Assembly: GCA_944474755.1 (NCBI GenBank)
Contig: OX104125.1
Coordinates: 50,889,346-50,953,345, forward strand
Direction of reading: 5' to 3'
Origin: Limnoperna fortunei
Taxonomy: Eukaryota; Mollusca; Bivalvia; Mytilida; Modiolidae
DNA length: 64,000 bases
Shown: one piece after another, positions 26,228 to 38,331 of the stretch
How positions within the stretch are numbered: position 1 is the first letter of the stretch
Layout: every line of letters starts with the position of its first letter
Translations under genes and position numbers: made by a program
The notes under the pieces: model-generated
Told to the model about the DNA's origin: nothing
Seen by the model: the letters and a program-made list of their open reading frames with translations, nothing else
The model's database searches: none

Positions 26228-27790
26228 AACAGATAAGTCAGACATATGTAAACTACATGATCACTTCCTGGTGTCAATCAGAATATATTGTAATGTGGAT
26301 TATTTATACTTTCTTACAAACATAAACATTGTCATGACGACCAATAACAACAGATAAGTCAAACATATGTAAACTACATCATCACTTCTGATGTCAATCA
26401 GAATATATTGTAATGTAGATTATTTATACTTTCTTATAAACATAAACATTGTCATGACGACCAATAACAACAGATAAGTTAGACATATGTAAACTACATG
26501 ATCACTTCCTGGTGTCAATCAGAATATATTGTAATGTGGATTATTTATACTTTCTTATAAACATAAACATTGTCATGACGACCAATAACAACAGATAAGT
26601 TAGACATATGTAAACTACATGATCACTTCCTGGTGTCAATCAGAATATATTGTAATGTGGATTATTTATACTTTCTTACAAACATAAACATTGTCATGAC
26701 GACCAATAACAACAGATAAGTCAGACATATGTAAACTACATCATCACTTCCTGGTGTCAATCAGAATATATTGTAATGTGGATTATTTATACTTTCTTAT
26801 AAACATAAACATTGTCATGACGACCAATAACAACAGATAAGTTAGACATATGTAAACTACATGATCACTTCCTGGTGTCAATCAGAATATATTTTAATGT
26901 GGATTATTTATACTTTCTTACAAACATAAACATTGTCATGACAACAAATAACAACAGATAAGTCAGACATATGTAAACTACATCATCACTTCCTGGTGTC
27001 AATCAGAATATATTGTTATGTGGATTATTTATACTTTCTTATAAACATAAACATTGTCATGCCGACCAATAACAACAGATAAGTCAGACATATGTAAACT
27101 ACATGATCACTTCCTGGTGTCAATCAGAATATATTGTTATGTGGATTATTTATACTTTCTTACAAACATAAACATTGTCATGATGACCAATAACAACAGA
27201 TAAGTCAGACATATGTAAACTACATCATAACTTCTTGGTGTCAATCAGAATTTATTGTAATGTGGATTATTTATACTTTCTTACAAACATAAACAGTGTC
27301 ATGACGACCAATTACAACAGATAAGTCAGACATATGTAAACTACATCATCACTTCCTGGTGTCAATCAGAATATATTGTAATGTGGATTATTTATACTTT
27401 CTTATAAACATAAACATTGTCATGACGGTCAATAACAACAGATAAGTCAGACATATGTAAACTACATGATCACTTCCTGGTGTCAATCAGAATATATTGT
27501 AATGTGGATTTTTCATGTTTTCTTATAAACATAAACATTGTCATGACGACCAATAACAACAGATAAGTCAGACATATGTAAACTACATGATCACTTCCTG
27601 GTGTCAATCAGAATATATTGTAATGTGGATTATTTATATTTTCTTATAAACATAAACATTGTCATGACGACCAATAACAACAGATAAGTCAGACATATGT
27701 AATCTACATGGTCACTTCCTGGTGTCAATCAGAATATATTGTAATGTGGATTATTTATACTTTCTTATAAACATAAACATTGTCATCACG
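26228..27790. repeat. 121-bp array copying the 3' end of the propeller gene
   Basis: About 12 to 13 copies. The anchor GTCATGACGACCAATAAC recurs at 26331, 26451, 26572, 26693, 26814, 26935, 27056, 27177, 27298, 27419, 27540, 27661 and 27782. On the minus strand each unit encodes VIGRHDNVYVYKKV plus a stop, which is the C-terminus of the gene ending at 27755 (there VIGRDDNVYVYKKV). The rest of the unit is that gene's 3' flank. The copy at 27782 is the gene itself. Homology stops a few codons upstream of the IGR motif. Confidence 0.95.
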
Positions 27791-28646
27791 ACCAATAACA
27801 ACTGATTTAGACAGTGAATTATAACATATGTATGGATACCAATCAGATGATGGTATCTGTGTAATAATAACATGACTCTGTTTACCATCAGGACTAATCC
27901 TGAGTACATTGTTAGACCTGTGACATATAACAAGTACATGTCCTTCATCATCTGTTGTAATTCCTACTGCTGTACTCATGTAAGGATCAGTAAATGTAAA
28001 CAAAGTGTTCCCCACTGTATCAATACAGTACAACTTATCAATGCCAGTATAGTAGATACGTCCTGCCCAACCACCACAGATATACACAGGTATTACACCC
28101 ACTGGTATTGTACGTGTTACCTCCCCTGACATGTTCATTACCTTTATTGTTCTATCACCATAGCCTAGAAACAGCTGGTTATCTCTGTACATGATACCTC
28201 TACAACTCACCTTTACATCAATACGTTGTATAAGTTGTCTCTGTCTGACATCTACTATCACTACAGTAGTAGGACATATTATAGCACTAGCAGTAGGATC
28301 TAATGTAACAGCTACAGTGTTGTTGTCCACTACAGCTATACGCCATGGTCCACCAGGTAATGGAATGGTATGTTGTTGTCTTGTTATAACACATGTTACT
28401 AATCGTCTACCATTATAATCAGATATAACTAACACATCATCATGTAACACCTTTATATCACTGATCCCTACATTGACCTTGAAGTTATAATCCAGTGAAT
28501 ACTTGTCCTGTACATGTTGTACATGTTGTACAATGTGTTCTTCAGTATCTGTTGATTTCCTGTGTTGATTGTTACAGTCCTGACACATAGATCTCTGACA
28601 GCCATGACACCAGTATACAGATGGTTCCTTGTCACAGACATGACAC
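27755..28646 (-). CDS. Last exon of a B-box / beta-propeller (TRIM/NHL-like) gene
   Basis: The exon opens at a TTTATAG/G acceptor with one leading base, then encodes about 296 residues to a TAA. Residues 1-35 are a B-box zinc finger: C-x2-C-x8-C-x2-C-x4-C-x2-C-x3-H-x8-H, starting CHVCDKEPSVYWCHGC. A short linker with QHVQHVQ follows, then a propeller of five to six blades with repeating patterns such as ISDIKVLHDDVLVISD, WRIAVVDNNTVAVTL, NQLFLGYGDRTIKVM and GITTDDEGHVLVICH. Bivalve genomes carry many TRIM-like genes of this make. The typical role is a substrate- or RNA-binding scaffold, sometimes with a RING for ubiquitin transfer. No RING is visible here. The upstream exon is not certain. 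Reading started at the acceptor, not at the internal ATG at 28588, because the zinc finger lies upstream of that ATG. Confidence 0.85.
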
Positions 28647-28950
28647 CTATAAAGGATTTATATAAATGTAATATCATAAAACTCAAGATATGACAAACAC
28701 TGGTATAAAATAATAGTAACTGTACAATACAAACATAATAAAACAACAATATGTTGTCTGTATGTAAATAGGTCAACTTAACTATTTAAACTTGTGGTAT
28801 TAAAAATGTAGTGTACAAAAAAGTAAATATGGTATTTCGTGGTCCACTGATGACAGTCCTGACACATAGATAATTATGGAAAATATTACACTACACTACT
28901 TGTATAATCAAATCTGTAAAGCATGCAGTAATATTAGTGTACAAATGAAT

Positions 28951-29235
28951 TTACTGTGTGTTTGGTCTAGCAATAACTTTACAAGAGGTCAAGTAGACAT
29001 TGTTAACATTGTTGACTAAGCACAAACTACTGACCATGTGACTTCTTACTACTAACCATACATATAGGTTATCTCTACTTGACTGTAAACTGCAGATGTT
29101 AATGCCATAATATATAGGATCTTCACTATTCACATTTTTAACATGTGCCTTGGTGTGACTTTTCAGATTGAAATCAATTTCATTAATGTCCAAATTTGAA
29201 AACTTACTTTTGTTTAAATCTGCTTTCTTGACTTC
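28951..29235 (-). CDS. Candidate exon linking COR and B-box exons (or alternative last exon)
   Basis: A strong acceptor (TATTTTTTACAG/GAAGTC) opens a phase-0 frame of 94 codons (EVKKADLNKSKFSNLDIN ...) to a stop at 28951. It fits the phase of the COR exon (ends at 34428, phase 0). An internal donor-like ATG/GTTAGT at 29057 leaves two bases, which is what the B-box exon needs. So it could be an alternative 3' end of the HEPN-Ig-Roc-COR gene, or a bridge to the B-box/propeller exon. No domain was recognised. Confidence 0.35.
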   Translation of the reverse strand, partial: EVKKADLNKSKFSNLDINEIDFNLKSHTKAHVKNVNSEDPIYYGINICSLQSSRDNLYVWLVVRSHMVSSLCLVNNVNNVYLTSCKVIARPNTQ

Positions 29236-30301
29236 CTGTAAAAAATACAAAACAATATGTGTCAGTCAGATACTGTTAACAAAATATATATATACACTTT
29301 ATACAAAGTACATTTCACAGCTCAAGAACAATATATTAATAACTCGAAGCATTGCTGCAGTGTACAAAGGATAATAAGAAACTATCCACACAACATGACT
29401 ATACATTGTATGTCACCTATATATGGAATGATGCAGTGAGGAATACAAATCCAAAACCATTCGTCCACATCTTATCATCTTTAATTTGAAAGGGGACTTT
29501 AAAATAACTTTACATATCAATGTATAGGTAGTCCAGAGACTGACACAATGAATGACTGAATGGCAAGTTGGCAACATTCACATGATCCAATAAAAAGAAA
29601 AAGAAAAAAATCCTTTGCTGCATTTATAGCAATTATTAACAAGTTCTTCTGGTGATATTAACCAAATACCAATAAAACCAAAGATTAAGTAAATTATTAT
29701 CATGAAAAATGTTTATCAAGTCAAGACGCAACTTTTTTGTGATTTGACCAATTGAATTGACTTCTGCCTTGTGATGAACAGAAATGTGACGTGTGAAATG
29801 TGCTGTCATGCCATATCAGGTGGAATAGATGCATTTAACAATTTGATTTGGTATAATTGTTTAAATATTTAACTCTAAAATGTAACTCTCAATAAAGAGT
29901 TACATATCCATAGATAAGTGGTTATTATGTCCTGCCATAGAAAATTGGTAGGTCATAGAATTTTGGCCCATTTGTTTGCATTTGCGATGCAGATTTTTTT
30001 ATGAAGATGACTTCACATCTTGATGAAACTTGATAAACAGTTACAACATGATGAGGTCTCTTCACTGGCTAAGTTCTGTAGGACTGTGCCAAATACTTCA
30101 CACTTGAGTGAACTTCGGAAATGGGGGTGTTCACCAATATGTGTCAAGCTTCTTGTTTTGTATGGCATTTTTAGACACAAATTGTGCACTTTACGTAAAG
30201 ATCAAAATGTATTTAAATGCTTTAATCATGTTACAAAACATAAACATTGTACCTGATAAATCTTCGATTTCAACGGGATAAATGGTTTCAGATAAGAAGA
30301 C

Positions 30302-30307
30302 TTTATT
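30302..30307 (-). promoter_or_regulatory. Poly(A) signal AATAAA of the HEPN-Ig-Roc-COR gene
   Basis: A canonical AATAAA on the minus strand, about 76 nt downstream of the stop at 30383. Supports that exon as a true 3' end. Confidence 0.6.
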
Positions 30308-30382
30308 TAATTTTTCCTATTGATGACAGCATTGGCATCAGTTGTAATAATTTACTCAAACATATTGTGTACTTTAGAGACT

Positions 30383-30534
30383 TTAAGTAACAAATTTCAA
30401 ACCATGTTTCATCTTATTTTCATCTTGAATCCTAGTGTAAATGACCTCTACATCATAAGGAAACTTCTGTATGGTGGCTATTGGCTGACTGGGTGTTGCA
30501 GCTGTAGCAGGGACAGCGGTTTCTTCTTCCTCTC
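30383..30534 (-). CDS. HEPN-Ig-Roc-COR gene, terminal exon
   Basis: Acceptor TTATCTGTAG/GA. Two leading bases complete the codon left by the 37-nt exon. It encodes GEEEETAVPATAATPSQPIA, then KFPYDVEVIYTRIQDEN and ends FVT-stop. The start is acidic and Ala/Pro/Thr-rich, with no known domain. It is followed by an AATAAA. The frame joins the whole upstream chain without a stop, but protein-level support is weaker than for the Roc and COR exons. Confidence 0.6.
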
Positions 30535-31183
30535 CTACAGATAAGTAAATTTATAGCACAAGGACCTAAAGGAACTGATTGCACAAAATTATAAATCATC
30601 AATAAAATAATCAATACAGCATAATATACAGTTATCTTATTAATGAATTATCGTGCTACTGCTTTAAGCATCATTTTCAACAATCTATATTATTCAAGTT
30701 GATATCAAATAATTCGCTGTAGTTTGAACTCAGTATCATGCACATCGTTTCAGGCCAATATTCTATCATATTAGTAAATGATAGCAATATCACTTCTTCT
30801 GCAGATATTGCATCAAACATTTTCATCATGTGTTCTTATATTTTTCATAAATACACATTTTTAAAAAAATTTGACAAACATTTAATTAATAGAATATATG
30901 CTTGATTCGATGACACCTTATGTTTGCAAGTTCAATATTGTGCAAAATACTGACTTTCAATTACAAGATTTGCAGGTTAAAATTCTGCCAAGATATTTAC
31001 AAAACAGATCGTTTTCTACCATATTAATCCTGGTTTATATTTGATGCAAAGCTGCTCCGACACTTTACAGTTCACAATAATCAAGTTGTTCTGTACAAAT
31101 TGGGTACCTAGTGCTTGGTTTTAATATTCATAACTTTCCCATTTATGAACTGTTATGCCATCAATATTGAATTTGTTTTGAAT

Positions 31184-31344
31184 TGTTTGTTTGAATGGTG
31201 TTTTGACGCCACTTTCAGCAATTTTTCAGCTATTTCATGGCGTCGTTTTTATTGGGGGAGGAAGCCGGAGTACCCGTAGAGAACCCCCGACCTGCGGTAG
31301 GAAAACTGGCAATCCTTGTCAATTAAGATTGGAGTCGAGTACAC
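31184..31344 (-). mobile_element. SINE copy, head truncated
   Basis: Runs from GTTTGTTTGAATGGTGTTTT to GGAGTCGAGTACACC and stops before the tRNA-like head. It lies in the intron between the last two exons of the HEPN-Ig-Roc-COR gene. Confidence 0.93.
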
Positions 31345-31443
31345 CAAACAATATTGAATAATAAGTTTCCGATACATAACCACTAGAGTGATTAGCAAAA
31401 ATATTTATTATATTAAGAACATTCATGTATATATACTATTTAC

Positions 31444-31480
31444 CCTCATCCTCCTTCGATATTGAGTCGTAGTTTTTGTT
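31444..31480 (-). CDS. HEPN-Ig-Roc-COR gene, 37-nt microexon (tail)
   Basis: Acceptor TATTTTATAG/AACAAA, donor GAGG/GTAAAT. It encodes NKNYDSISKEDE plus one base and shifts the phase from 0 to 1, exactly as needed between the COR exon and the terminal exon. It has the same length as the other 37-nt exon of this gene (52420-52456). Short, so support comes only from borders and phase. Confidence 0.55.
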
Positions 31481-31689
31481 CTATAAAATAAAATTAAACA
31501 TAAATTATTTTATTTATCAATATTTATTCCGTAACTTTTTTGATTGGGCTTATGAATTAAATGTTATTATATCAAATCTAGACACAATCACCTAAAAATC
31601 ACTAGTATCAAGTGACCGGGTTGCAAATCACACACCTTCATAAATGAGGAATGTTATAAAAAGAAGCTGAAAACTGTATGAGAAATCGA

Positions 31690-33669
31690 TTACTCAAACT
31701 AGAGGCTCCTGGACTTCTTTTTTATCTACCTTTTCATTCCTAAAAGAAAATGTCCAGCAGCAGTTCGACACAAAAATACTAATTTTGATACTTGAAGGGG
31801 AATAACTCTTATTGGTGTTGTCTAACACATATGCACCAATAATCATGTTTGCAGATCTTGATGAGATGAATGATTCCTCTAGCTGTTAGTTTTCAAGATA
31901 TTGAGGAAAAATGACAAAAAACTACTATTTTGACAATTTAGGGGCTATAACTCCCCTAAGACATTATCACATCTAATTAGAGAATAATGTAGAACTTTTG
32001 TTCACTTCAGATTACCTGTATCTGTTATATTATTTGAACTTCAGGCCAAAAACTATAGCTTGACCACCATGTTCTATTTATAGCATAGGAGCTACATGTA
32101 TGTTTATTGGTCAGCTGTCATAATTTGTGCAATTTTGGTACAGGATAGTCTAAAAATGATGTGTGCAATGTTTCAAAGCAGTCCTTTCAGTGGTTTTAGA
32201 GGAGAAGATTTTTTAAAAGTTACAATTGATTAACAGGAGCCTGGATTGCTCACCTAAGTCTGACAATTCTTCCTTTTTATCTAGTTTTTTTCCCTATAAG
32301 GAATTGTCCAACACTTCTGCAAAAATCATTAATTTTGACATTTTAAAGAGAATAACTCCTTTAAAGAAATGTCCGACACATATGCACCAATAATCATTTT
32401 TGCAGATCTTGATGAGCTGAATAATTTTGATTCAAAAAGCTTTTCTCTTGCTCTTAGTTTTCATGTTGGTAGGTCAGCTGTCATGATTAACATAATTTTG
32501 GTAGAGGACATCCTAAAGATGATGAATGCAGTCCTTTTATTGGTTTAAGAGAAGATATTTAAAATCAATTAAAATTGATTAAAAAGTTCAAGGGGAATAA
32601 CTCCTAACACTTCATCAGGCAATCTTGGGCCTGAGGTCAGTTTTGTAGCTCTCATAGAGCTGAACATTCAAGCAATGTTCTAATAAGTTTCAACATTTTT
32701 AGGAAAAAATGGCCAAAAACATCAATTTTGACAATTAGGAGGCAATGAATCATACAAGGGGTGGTCGTACAACCAACTCAATGAGAGTTTTGTAGAGCTT
32801 TTGATGCTGAAGAAGGATGTTCTTTATGGTTACACTGTATCTGTATTTTGAACCCCCGTTCTGTTTTAAGCCAAGGAGGCCATGTTGATTGGTCTGCCAC
32901 CATGGTTTGTGCAAACTTGGTAGAGGACATTTTACTGATGATGTGTAAACAATTGCAAAGCAGACTTTTAACTGGTTTCCCGGAAAATTAATTTTTAAAA
33001 ATCACATAAAATTGATTAAAAAACAGTTCAAGGGGAATAACTCCTAAAGGTTGATAAGACGATCTTGACCCTGAAAGCCATTTTGTAGCTCTCATAGACC
33101 TGAACAATTGAGCAATGCTAACTTTTTCTCTAACTCAACTAATTTTCAAGATTTGAATGAAAGAATGACCAACAACATTAATTTTGATGATTAGGGTGCA
33201 ATAACTCCAACAAGGGGTCATCATACAGCTTTGACAATGGAGAGTTTTGTAGAGGTTTTGTAGAAGAAAGGTTGCTTCGGCTTTCCTGTATCTGTTGTAT
33301 TTTTTAACTATAAGGCAAAAACTTATTTTGCACCGCACCCGGTTATATTTTAGCTGAGGCAGTCATGTTGGTTGATCTGGGGACATGATTTATTCAAACT
33401 TGGTACACCACATTTTCTGATGATGTGTGTAAAAGTTCAAAGCAATCCTTCAGTGGTTTTGGGGAAGAAAGGACGCTTTCAGGTTAGGTGAATTAAAAAC
33501 TATCCAAGTGGATTAACTCCTATACAGTCTATAACATAGAGCTGATCAAATGAGCAATGCTAATTTTTCTCCAGTTCTAAGATTTCAAGATTTTAAGGAA
33601 AAAATCGTCAATTTTAATGATTACGGGGAAATACCTCCTACAAGTTGTCATCATTCAAATACTTCAACT

Positions 33670-33714
<45 letters not shown>

Positions 33715-33930
33715 TAGTTTTGATGAGCTTTTGACGTTTGATGCTGAAAAGGAAAGTCTCTGCAGTTAGCCAAAAACTGTATTTCAAATCCTTGTTATAT
33801 TTTTAGCCAAGGTAGATATATTGATTATGTTTGTGGCTATCAATTGCACAAACTTGTTAGAGGATATTTTACTGATGATGTGTGCAAAGTTTCAAGCAAT
33901 TCCTTTAGTGGTTTTGGAGAAGATTTAAAA
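31690..33930. repeat. Diverged intronic repeat units, roughly 430 bp
   Basis: Segments recur in the intron: GGGGAATAACTC with CATATGCACCAATAATCAT and TTTGCAGATCTTGATGAG (31795-31865, 32345-32415), and GTTCAAGGGGAATAACTCCT with TTGTAGCTCTCATAGA (32588-32680, 33026-33110). The same family shows at 37300-37800, with GTAGAGGACCATCC words. A dispersed molluscan-type repeat. No coding content. A pure (AT)n run lies at 33674-33713. Confidence 0.7.
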
Positions 33931-34251
33931 AAAAAATTTAATGATGAAGGCGAACGACAGCAGATGCCAAGTAATACCAATAGCTTAGGATCCGGTGAGC
34001 TAAACTTGGAGAAACTTTCACGCACTATTCCGTAATAGCAGGTGCCCAACTTCAATGTTTCTTTCTGCAAAGTTTAGGAATCTGGTTTGTATTGATTGCA
34101 CAAAAAAATTTAATGAAAAATGTCTCATGTATAGCAAAATGGGGAAAATTTTCATATTATAACAGCAGGTTTACAACTTCAATATGTGTGCAATGTTTCT
34201 TGCAAGTTTCATAGATCTGGGCTAAAACTGTGGGTGTGTGAGGGAACTTAT

Positions 34252-34412
34252 TGAAGCTAAAGCAACCATTGTAGACAACTTTCTGAAGCTAAAGCAAATA
34301 TTGTACACAACTTTCTGAAGCTAAAGCAAATATTATACACAATTTATTGAAGCTAAAGCAACCATTGTACACAACTTATTTAAGCTAACGAAACCATTGT
34401 AGACCAAGTAAA
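34252..34412. repeat. 32-bp tandem repeat in the intron after the COR exon
   Basis: Five copies of GAAGCTAAAGCAAATATTGT plus ACACAACTTTCT, ending 16 bp before the COR exon's 3' border at 34428. It is not homologous to the exon end as far as I can see, unlike the arrays at 46 and 27 kb. Confidence 0.85.
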
Positions 34413-34427
34413 AACATCAAGCTATAC

Positions 34428-35660
34428 CTTTGGATACTGGATATTCTCCTCCGAGTACTCTTCAAACCAAGTCTGAAAGAAATCTCTGGTATCATGCATT
34501 TCATTGTGTTCTTCACAGAAAAATTCCTCGTCTCCTAAATCTGTCAAATCCTTGTAGCTACATCGTCCGAGATTGATGTGAATATTACCATTAGAACACT
34601 TGATTTTTTCATAATAGGAAATCCTTCTAGGTTCATATTTGTCTTTCACGGTGTGTACCACTGACCTCAATTCTTCGAGCATTGATTTACATGTTCCTTG
34701 CTCTAGTTTTCTCCATTGCCATATTTGCATTGCAATTGCATTTTTAGAGAAACACAAAATAAATTTTCTTGACTTGGTATTGTCAAGGAAGAATACTCCC
34801 ATACCATGATATAAAGCAGTTCTTCCAGATAATGCTTCAGTGCAAATAGTGTATTTTCTGATGTAATAACAAAAGATGTGGTTAAAAAAGTCAAAAGGCA
34901 TAAAGTCAAACTGGATGCACAGCCATGGTGTTTGTGTACAGGAATCTCTCTTTACACCAAACACATTACAGATTTCTTCAATGGATGTTTTTTCAGAAAT
35001 CATACATGGCATGTAATATGTCCTAACACTTTGATTTTCTTCCATGCAAGATTGAAGTTTAACAATAACACCAAACATTTTCATTACTTTTACTAAAAGT
35101 CTCTCGTGCTTGTAAAATTCACGCTCACGTTCTTTATGCAACAGTTTTACAATTAGAGATTGTTTAAGCTCTCCTGTGTCTTCTAGAGTTTTCCATTCTG
35201 GGGTCAGTTTTAGATCGTTATCAAATTTATCTGATACAAAACAACGAAATGCATCTGCGAGCCATTTTGGGTTTAATATAACATGTTCTTTTAAACTTTC
35301 AAAGTAAATGATGCTACCAACTTTATGATGATACTTTAGGAAAAGGCTGACCTCAAGTTCATCTTCAATTGAACATTTAGATGCCAAGTCAGTCATATCA
35401 GGCCAGGACAGTAAGTTCATACCAGCTCCACGAACAATATCTAAGGTTTGTTCTAAGCGAATCCATCTTAATGGTAGCTTTTCTCCATAGGATTCTATAT
35501 TCTTTCCAAACTCAAAAATCGATTTGCGTAAATCATCAAAGTCTTTATCTAATGGTTCTGTGTTTGAGACGTGGCAAATACGTCGTAAATGTTTTTGCTT
35601 CTCTTCTTTATGCATCATTGACAGAAGCTGTTTACGAAACTTTTCCTTTCTTTCATGCAA
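34428..35660 (-). CDS. HEPN-Ig-Roc-COR gene, COR exon
   Basis: Acceptor TATCTTTTAG/TTGCAT, donor CCAAAG/GTATAG, 411 codons in phase 0. It starts LHERKEKFRKQL, the helix that follows the G4 motif in Roc domains. Next comes the COR domain: LRWIRLEQTLDIV, DELEVSLFLKYHHKVGSIIY, then LKEHVILNPKWLADAFRCFV, a winged-helix signature shared by animal COR domains. The C-terminal half (WLCIQFDFMPFDFFNHIFCY, ALYHGMGVFF) is the second COR lobe, which mediates dimerisation in Roco proteins. No kinase follows, so this is not an LRRK-type protein. Roc-COR pairs act as GTP-driven dimer switches. Confidence 0.9.
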
Positions 35661-36566
35661 CTAAAAGATATAAAACATGAAAAACCTGAAATGTTAAATC
35701 ATTTCCATTTTAGACATACATTTAATTTTGATTACTTATTATCTTGATGTGAGAAATATGATAAATTTATTGCATAATAATAACAGAATGTGGACTGATG
35801 CAAAGCCTAAGTCCAATATGCCATGCCTAGAACAAATAACTTGGCCAATATTGAAATCTTCATGCAACTGTAACATGAAGGAAGGATTTTACCTCTTTTT
35901 GATTATGTGTGCAATAAATTAAACACTTAAATAATATTGCAATAAAGCTCACATGTGCACATTAAACTCCAAGTCAAACATTTCAAAAACAGCCATGCAT
36001 TAACAAACTACCATTAGAACCAATAATATTTAGAAAAGCTCCTCCTTAATAAGTCAAATTTTATTTTGTTTTCTGCATGCAACGACAGCAGAGCTACGAA
36101 TATCAGCTTTTAATTTAATTGGTCAAATATTGGTAACACCATTATAAGCACCACCCTGCTTGTTGATTGCCAATTAATAATAAGTGTAATGTAGAAGGTT
36201 TATTCATGTTACAAGTGCTTATGAATTACACTACAAACACCAAAACCTTAATTCTCCCGAAAACCTTAATCTCCTCAATTTTTTTAAGGGAATCCACAAA
36301 AGTCACTGTTGGCTTTGAAACTTAAGGATAATGAGTTAGTTATTGCACTAAACCTGCAAATTTGTTGTTGGTTATATTAATTCTTTTCACACAGTAAGCA
36401 AATTGATCTGAAGATGCAACATTGCTAACATATTAACAATTACTGACTAACAATAGTATACAAGTCTTGATTAAAACTCCCAATACAATACAAGAACTTA
36501 GCTGTTTAGTATGCCTTATTGACCCAGTAACTGTTGTAAGTATGCTAAAATGAGGTAACATTATAC
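35661..36566. other. Intron between COR and third Roc exon
   Basis: AT-rich intron of the minus-strand gene. No nested gene or clear repeat seen. Confidence 0.6.
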
Positions 36567-36697
36567 CTGGTCTTTACACTTGTCCATACCAGTACACACA
36601 ACAATGACAGGTGGATTCAGATAATCTCCCGCGGACTTCTTTGTAACCTCAATAGCTCCACAAGAATGAATACTATCAAACCAGAAATCAATGTATT
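36567..36697 (-). CDS. HEPN-Ig-Roc-COR gene, third Roc exon (G4)
   Basis: Acceptor CTATCCTTTTCAG/AATAC, donor GACCAG/GTATAA. Two leading bases, 43 codons, ends phase 0. It encodes EYIDFWFDSIHSCG, then NPPVIVVCTGMDKCKDQ. TGMDK is the G4 nucleotide-specificity motif (variant of NKxD). Another AG nine bases after a cytosine tract just upstream (TGTTTTCAG/CTATCC) was rejected because it gives an in-frame stop in the required phase. Confidence 0.85.
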
Positions 36698-37061
36698 CTG
36701 AAAAGGATAGCTGAAAACACTAACAAAAACAAATATTACACATGGTGGGCAGGTATTCAAAGTTTTATATAATGATTATAGCTATCTGTTTTACAATATA
36801 GGTTTATAGTCAGTGGAAATAAACAGAAAAGGCATGTATCTCTGAGTACTTAAATGAATTATCTCCCTGTGATGGACAGTTTGTAGACATGCAATATTTG
36901 ATTAAACACACATGTACAATTCATATTGCATAGTGTGTGTGATAATTTATAAGAAGCGTAGCGAGTCAATATTTCTGTAAAAAAATAAAATCCAGGTTAC
37001 ACTAAACTTTTTTGGTTGACGTAGTTTGTCATCTACTATGCCTGTCAACACCTGCGGGATA

Positions 37062-37222
37062 ATTGAGTCTCACTGCTGGCAGGATGTACTAAACTCTTAT
37101 CTTAACTGACAAGGATAGCCAGTTGTCCTATCGAAAGTTGGGGGTTTTCCCCTTGTACTCCTACTCCCCAATAAAGTCTTTACACAATAATATACCTGGA
37201 AAATTACTAAAAGTGGCATTCA
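37062..37222 (+). mobile_element. SINE copy, plus orientation, intronic
   Basis: GAGTCTCACTGCTGGCAGGA, CTGACAAGGATAGCCAGTTG, GGGGGTTTTCCCC, CCCCAATAAAGTC and AAAAGTGGCATTCA. Diverged, head and tail lost. Lies in the intron between the second and third Roc exons. Confidence 0.8.
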
Positions 37223-38331
37223 TAAAAGTAGGTGTTATAAAATTCAAGAGCTGGTAGAAATTTCAAACGTTAAGAACCTTGTGCTGTATTAGAATATGGA
37301 GTAATTTTGTTTTCTGAAACAAGTGCCTGTGTGCTTTACCAAGTCCTTTAATTGTCAGTTTTCTACTGTCATAAATAACATTATCTTGCTGTTTGGTTTT
37401 TCTACTGGTTCAATAGAGTCCTTTGTTAAACTTAGTCTTAAATGGCCATGGTGGTCTTACTTAAAAACTATTGTAGAGGACCATCCAATAAATATTTCCA
37501 AAAACTTTGATTGGTTAACTGGTTTCAGAGGAGAAGACTTCTACAAAATTTTTCCAAGAAGTCCTGTGTTAAAAAAAGTCCTGTGGTAGTGGCCATTTTA
37601 AATTTCCAATTGGCCAAAAAAAACATAAACCTTATAGAGGACCATCCGAAGAATACTGAACATCCTGACCAAGTTTAGTTTCAATTACAGGTTTGACAGA
37701 AGATTAAAAATGTAAACAGTGTACACACACTGACGACGACAATGATGACAGACGCAAAGTGGTACTAATAGCTGACATGACCTGGCAGGTAGGTGAGCTT
37801 AAAAAGGTACTCTGAAGAGGCTGGACAAACTTTCAATATAAATGTAACATAAGTTTGACCTTGGTGTCAAAAGTCAAAATCATATAAAGGTCATTCTACA
37901 CAACACTCCGTGTCATGGTGATTCATCCACATGTACAATATCTAAGGCACAAGTCAAAAGACAAACAAGCAACAGGCTGGAGGGTGGACAAGATTCACAG
38001 AGAAGAAAGACAAGAATAACCAATTAGACAACAAGAAAATGTGTCTGTGCAACAATGATGTCACGCTTTGCACATGCATTTATTAGTAAACACCTCATTT
38101 ATTCTAAGTTCACTAAGGCATGAAACATTTGGCTAATCCCTGCATTATTTTGCCAGTGAATGGATCTCAACATGTTGTGACTCGGTAGATGTAAAGTCAT
38201 CTTCATAAAAAAAGCTTCAATGCAAAAGCAATCCCAAAGTTAGAACGGACAAACAACAAACGAATGTACATCTCTCTAATTCTCATTGGCATGACATAAA
38301 AACAATGTTTCCTTTCATTTGTGATACTTAC

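Noticed and set aside
27872..28418. Plus-strand ORFs opposite the propeller exon
   Set aside because: Antisense shadows. The minus strand has the B-box zinc ligands and blade repeats.
36697..36718. Alternative acceptor TGTTTTCAG/CTATCC for the third Roc exon
   Set aside because: In the required phase it runs into a TGA within eight codons. The downstream CTTTTCAG/AATAC keeps the frame.
37323..37589. 88-codon plus-strand ORF
   Set aside because: Lies in a diverged dispersed intronic repeat that shares words with 31.7-33.9 kb. No domain.
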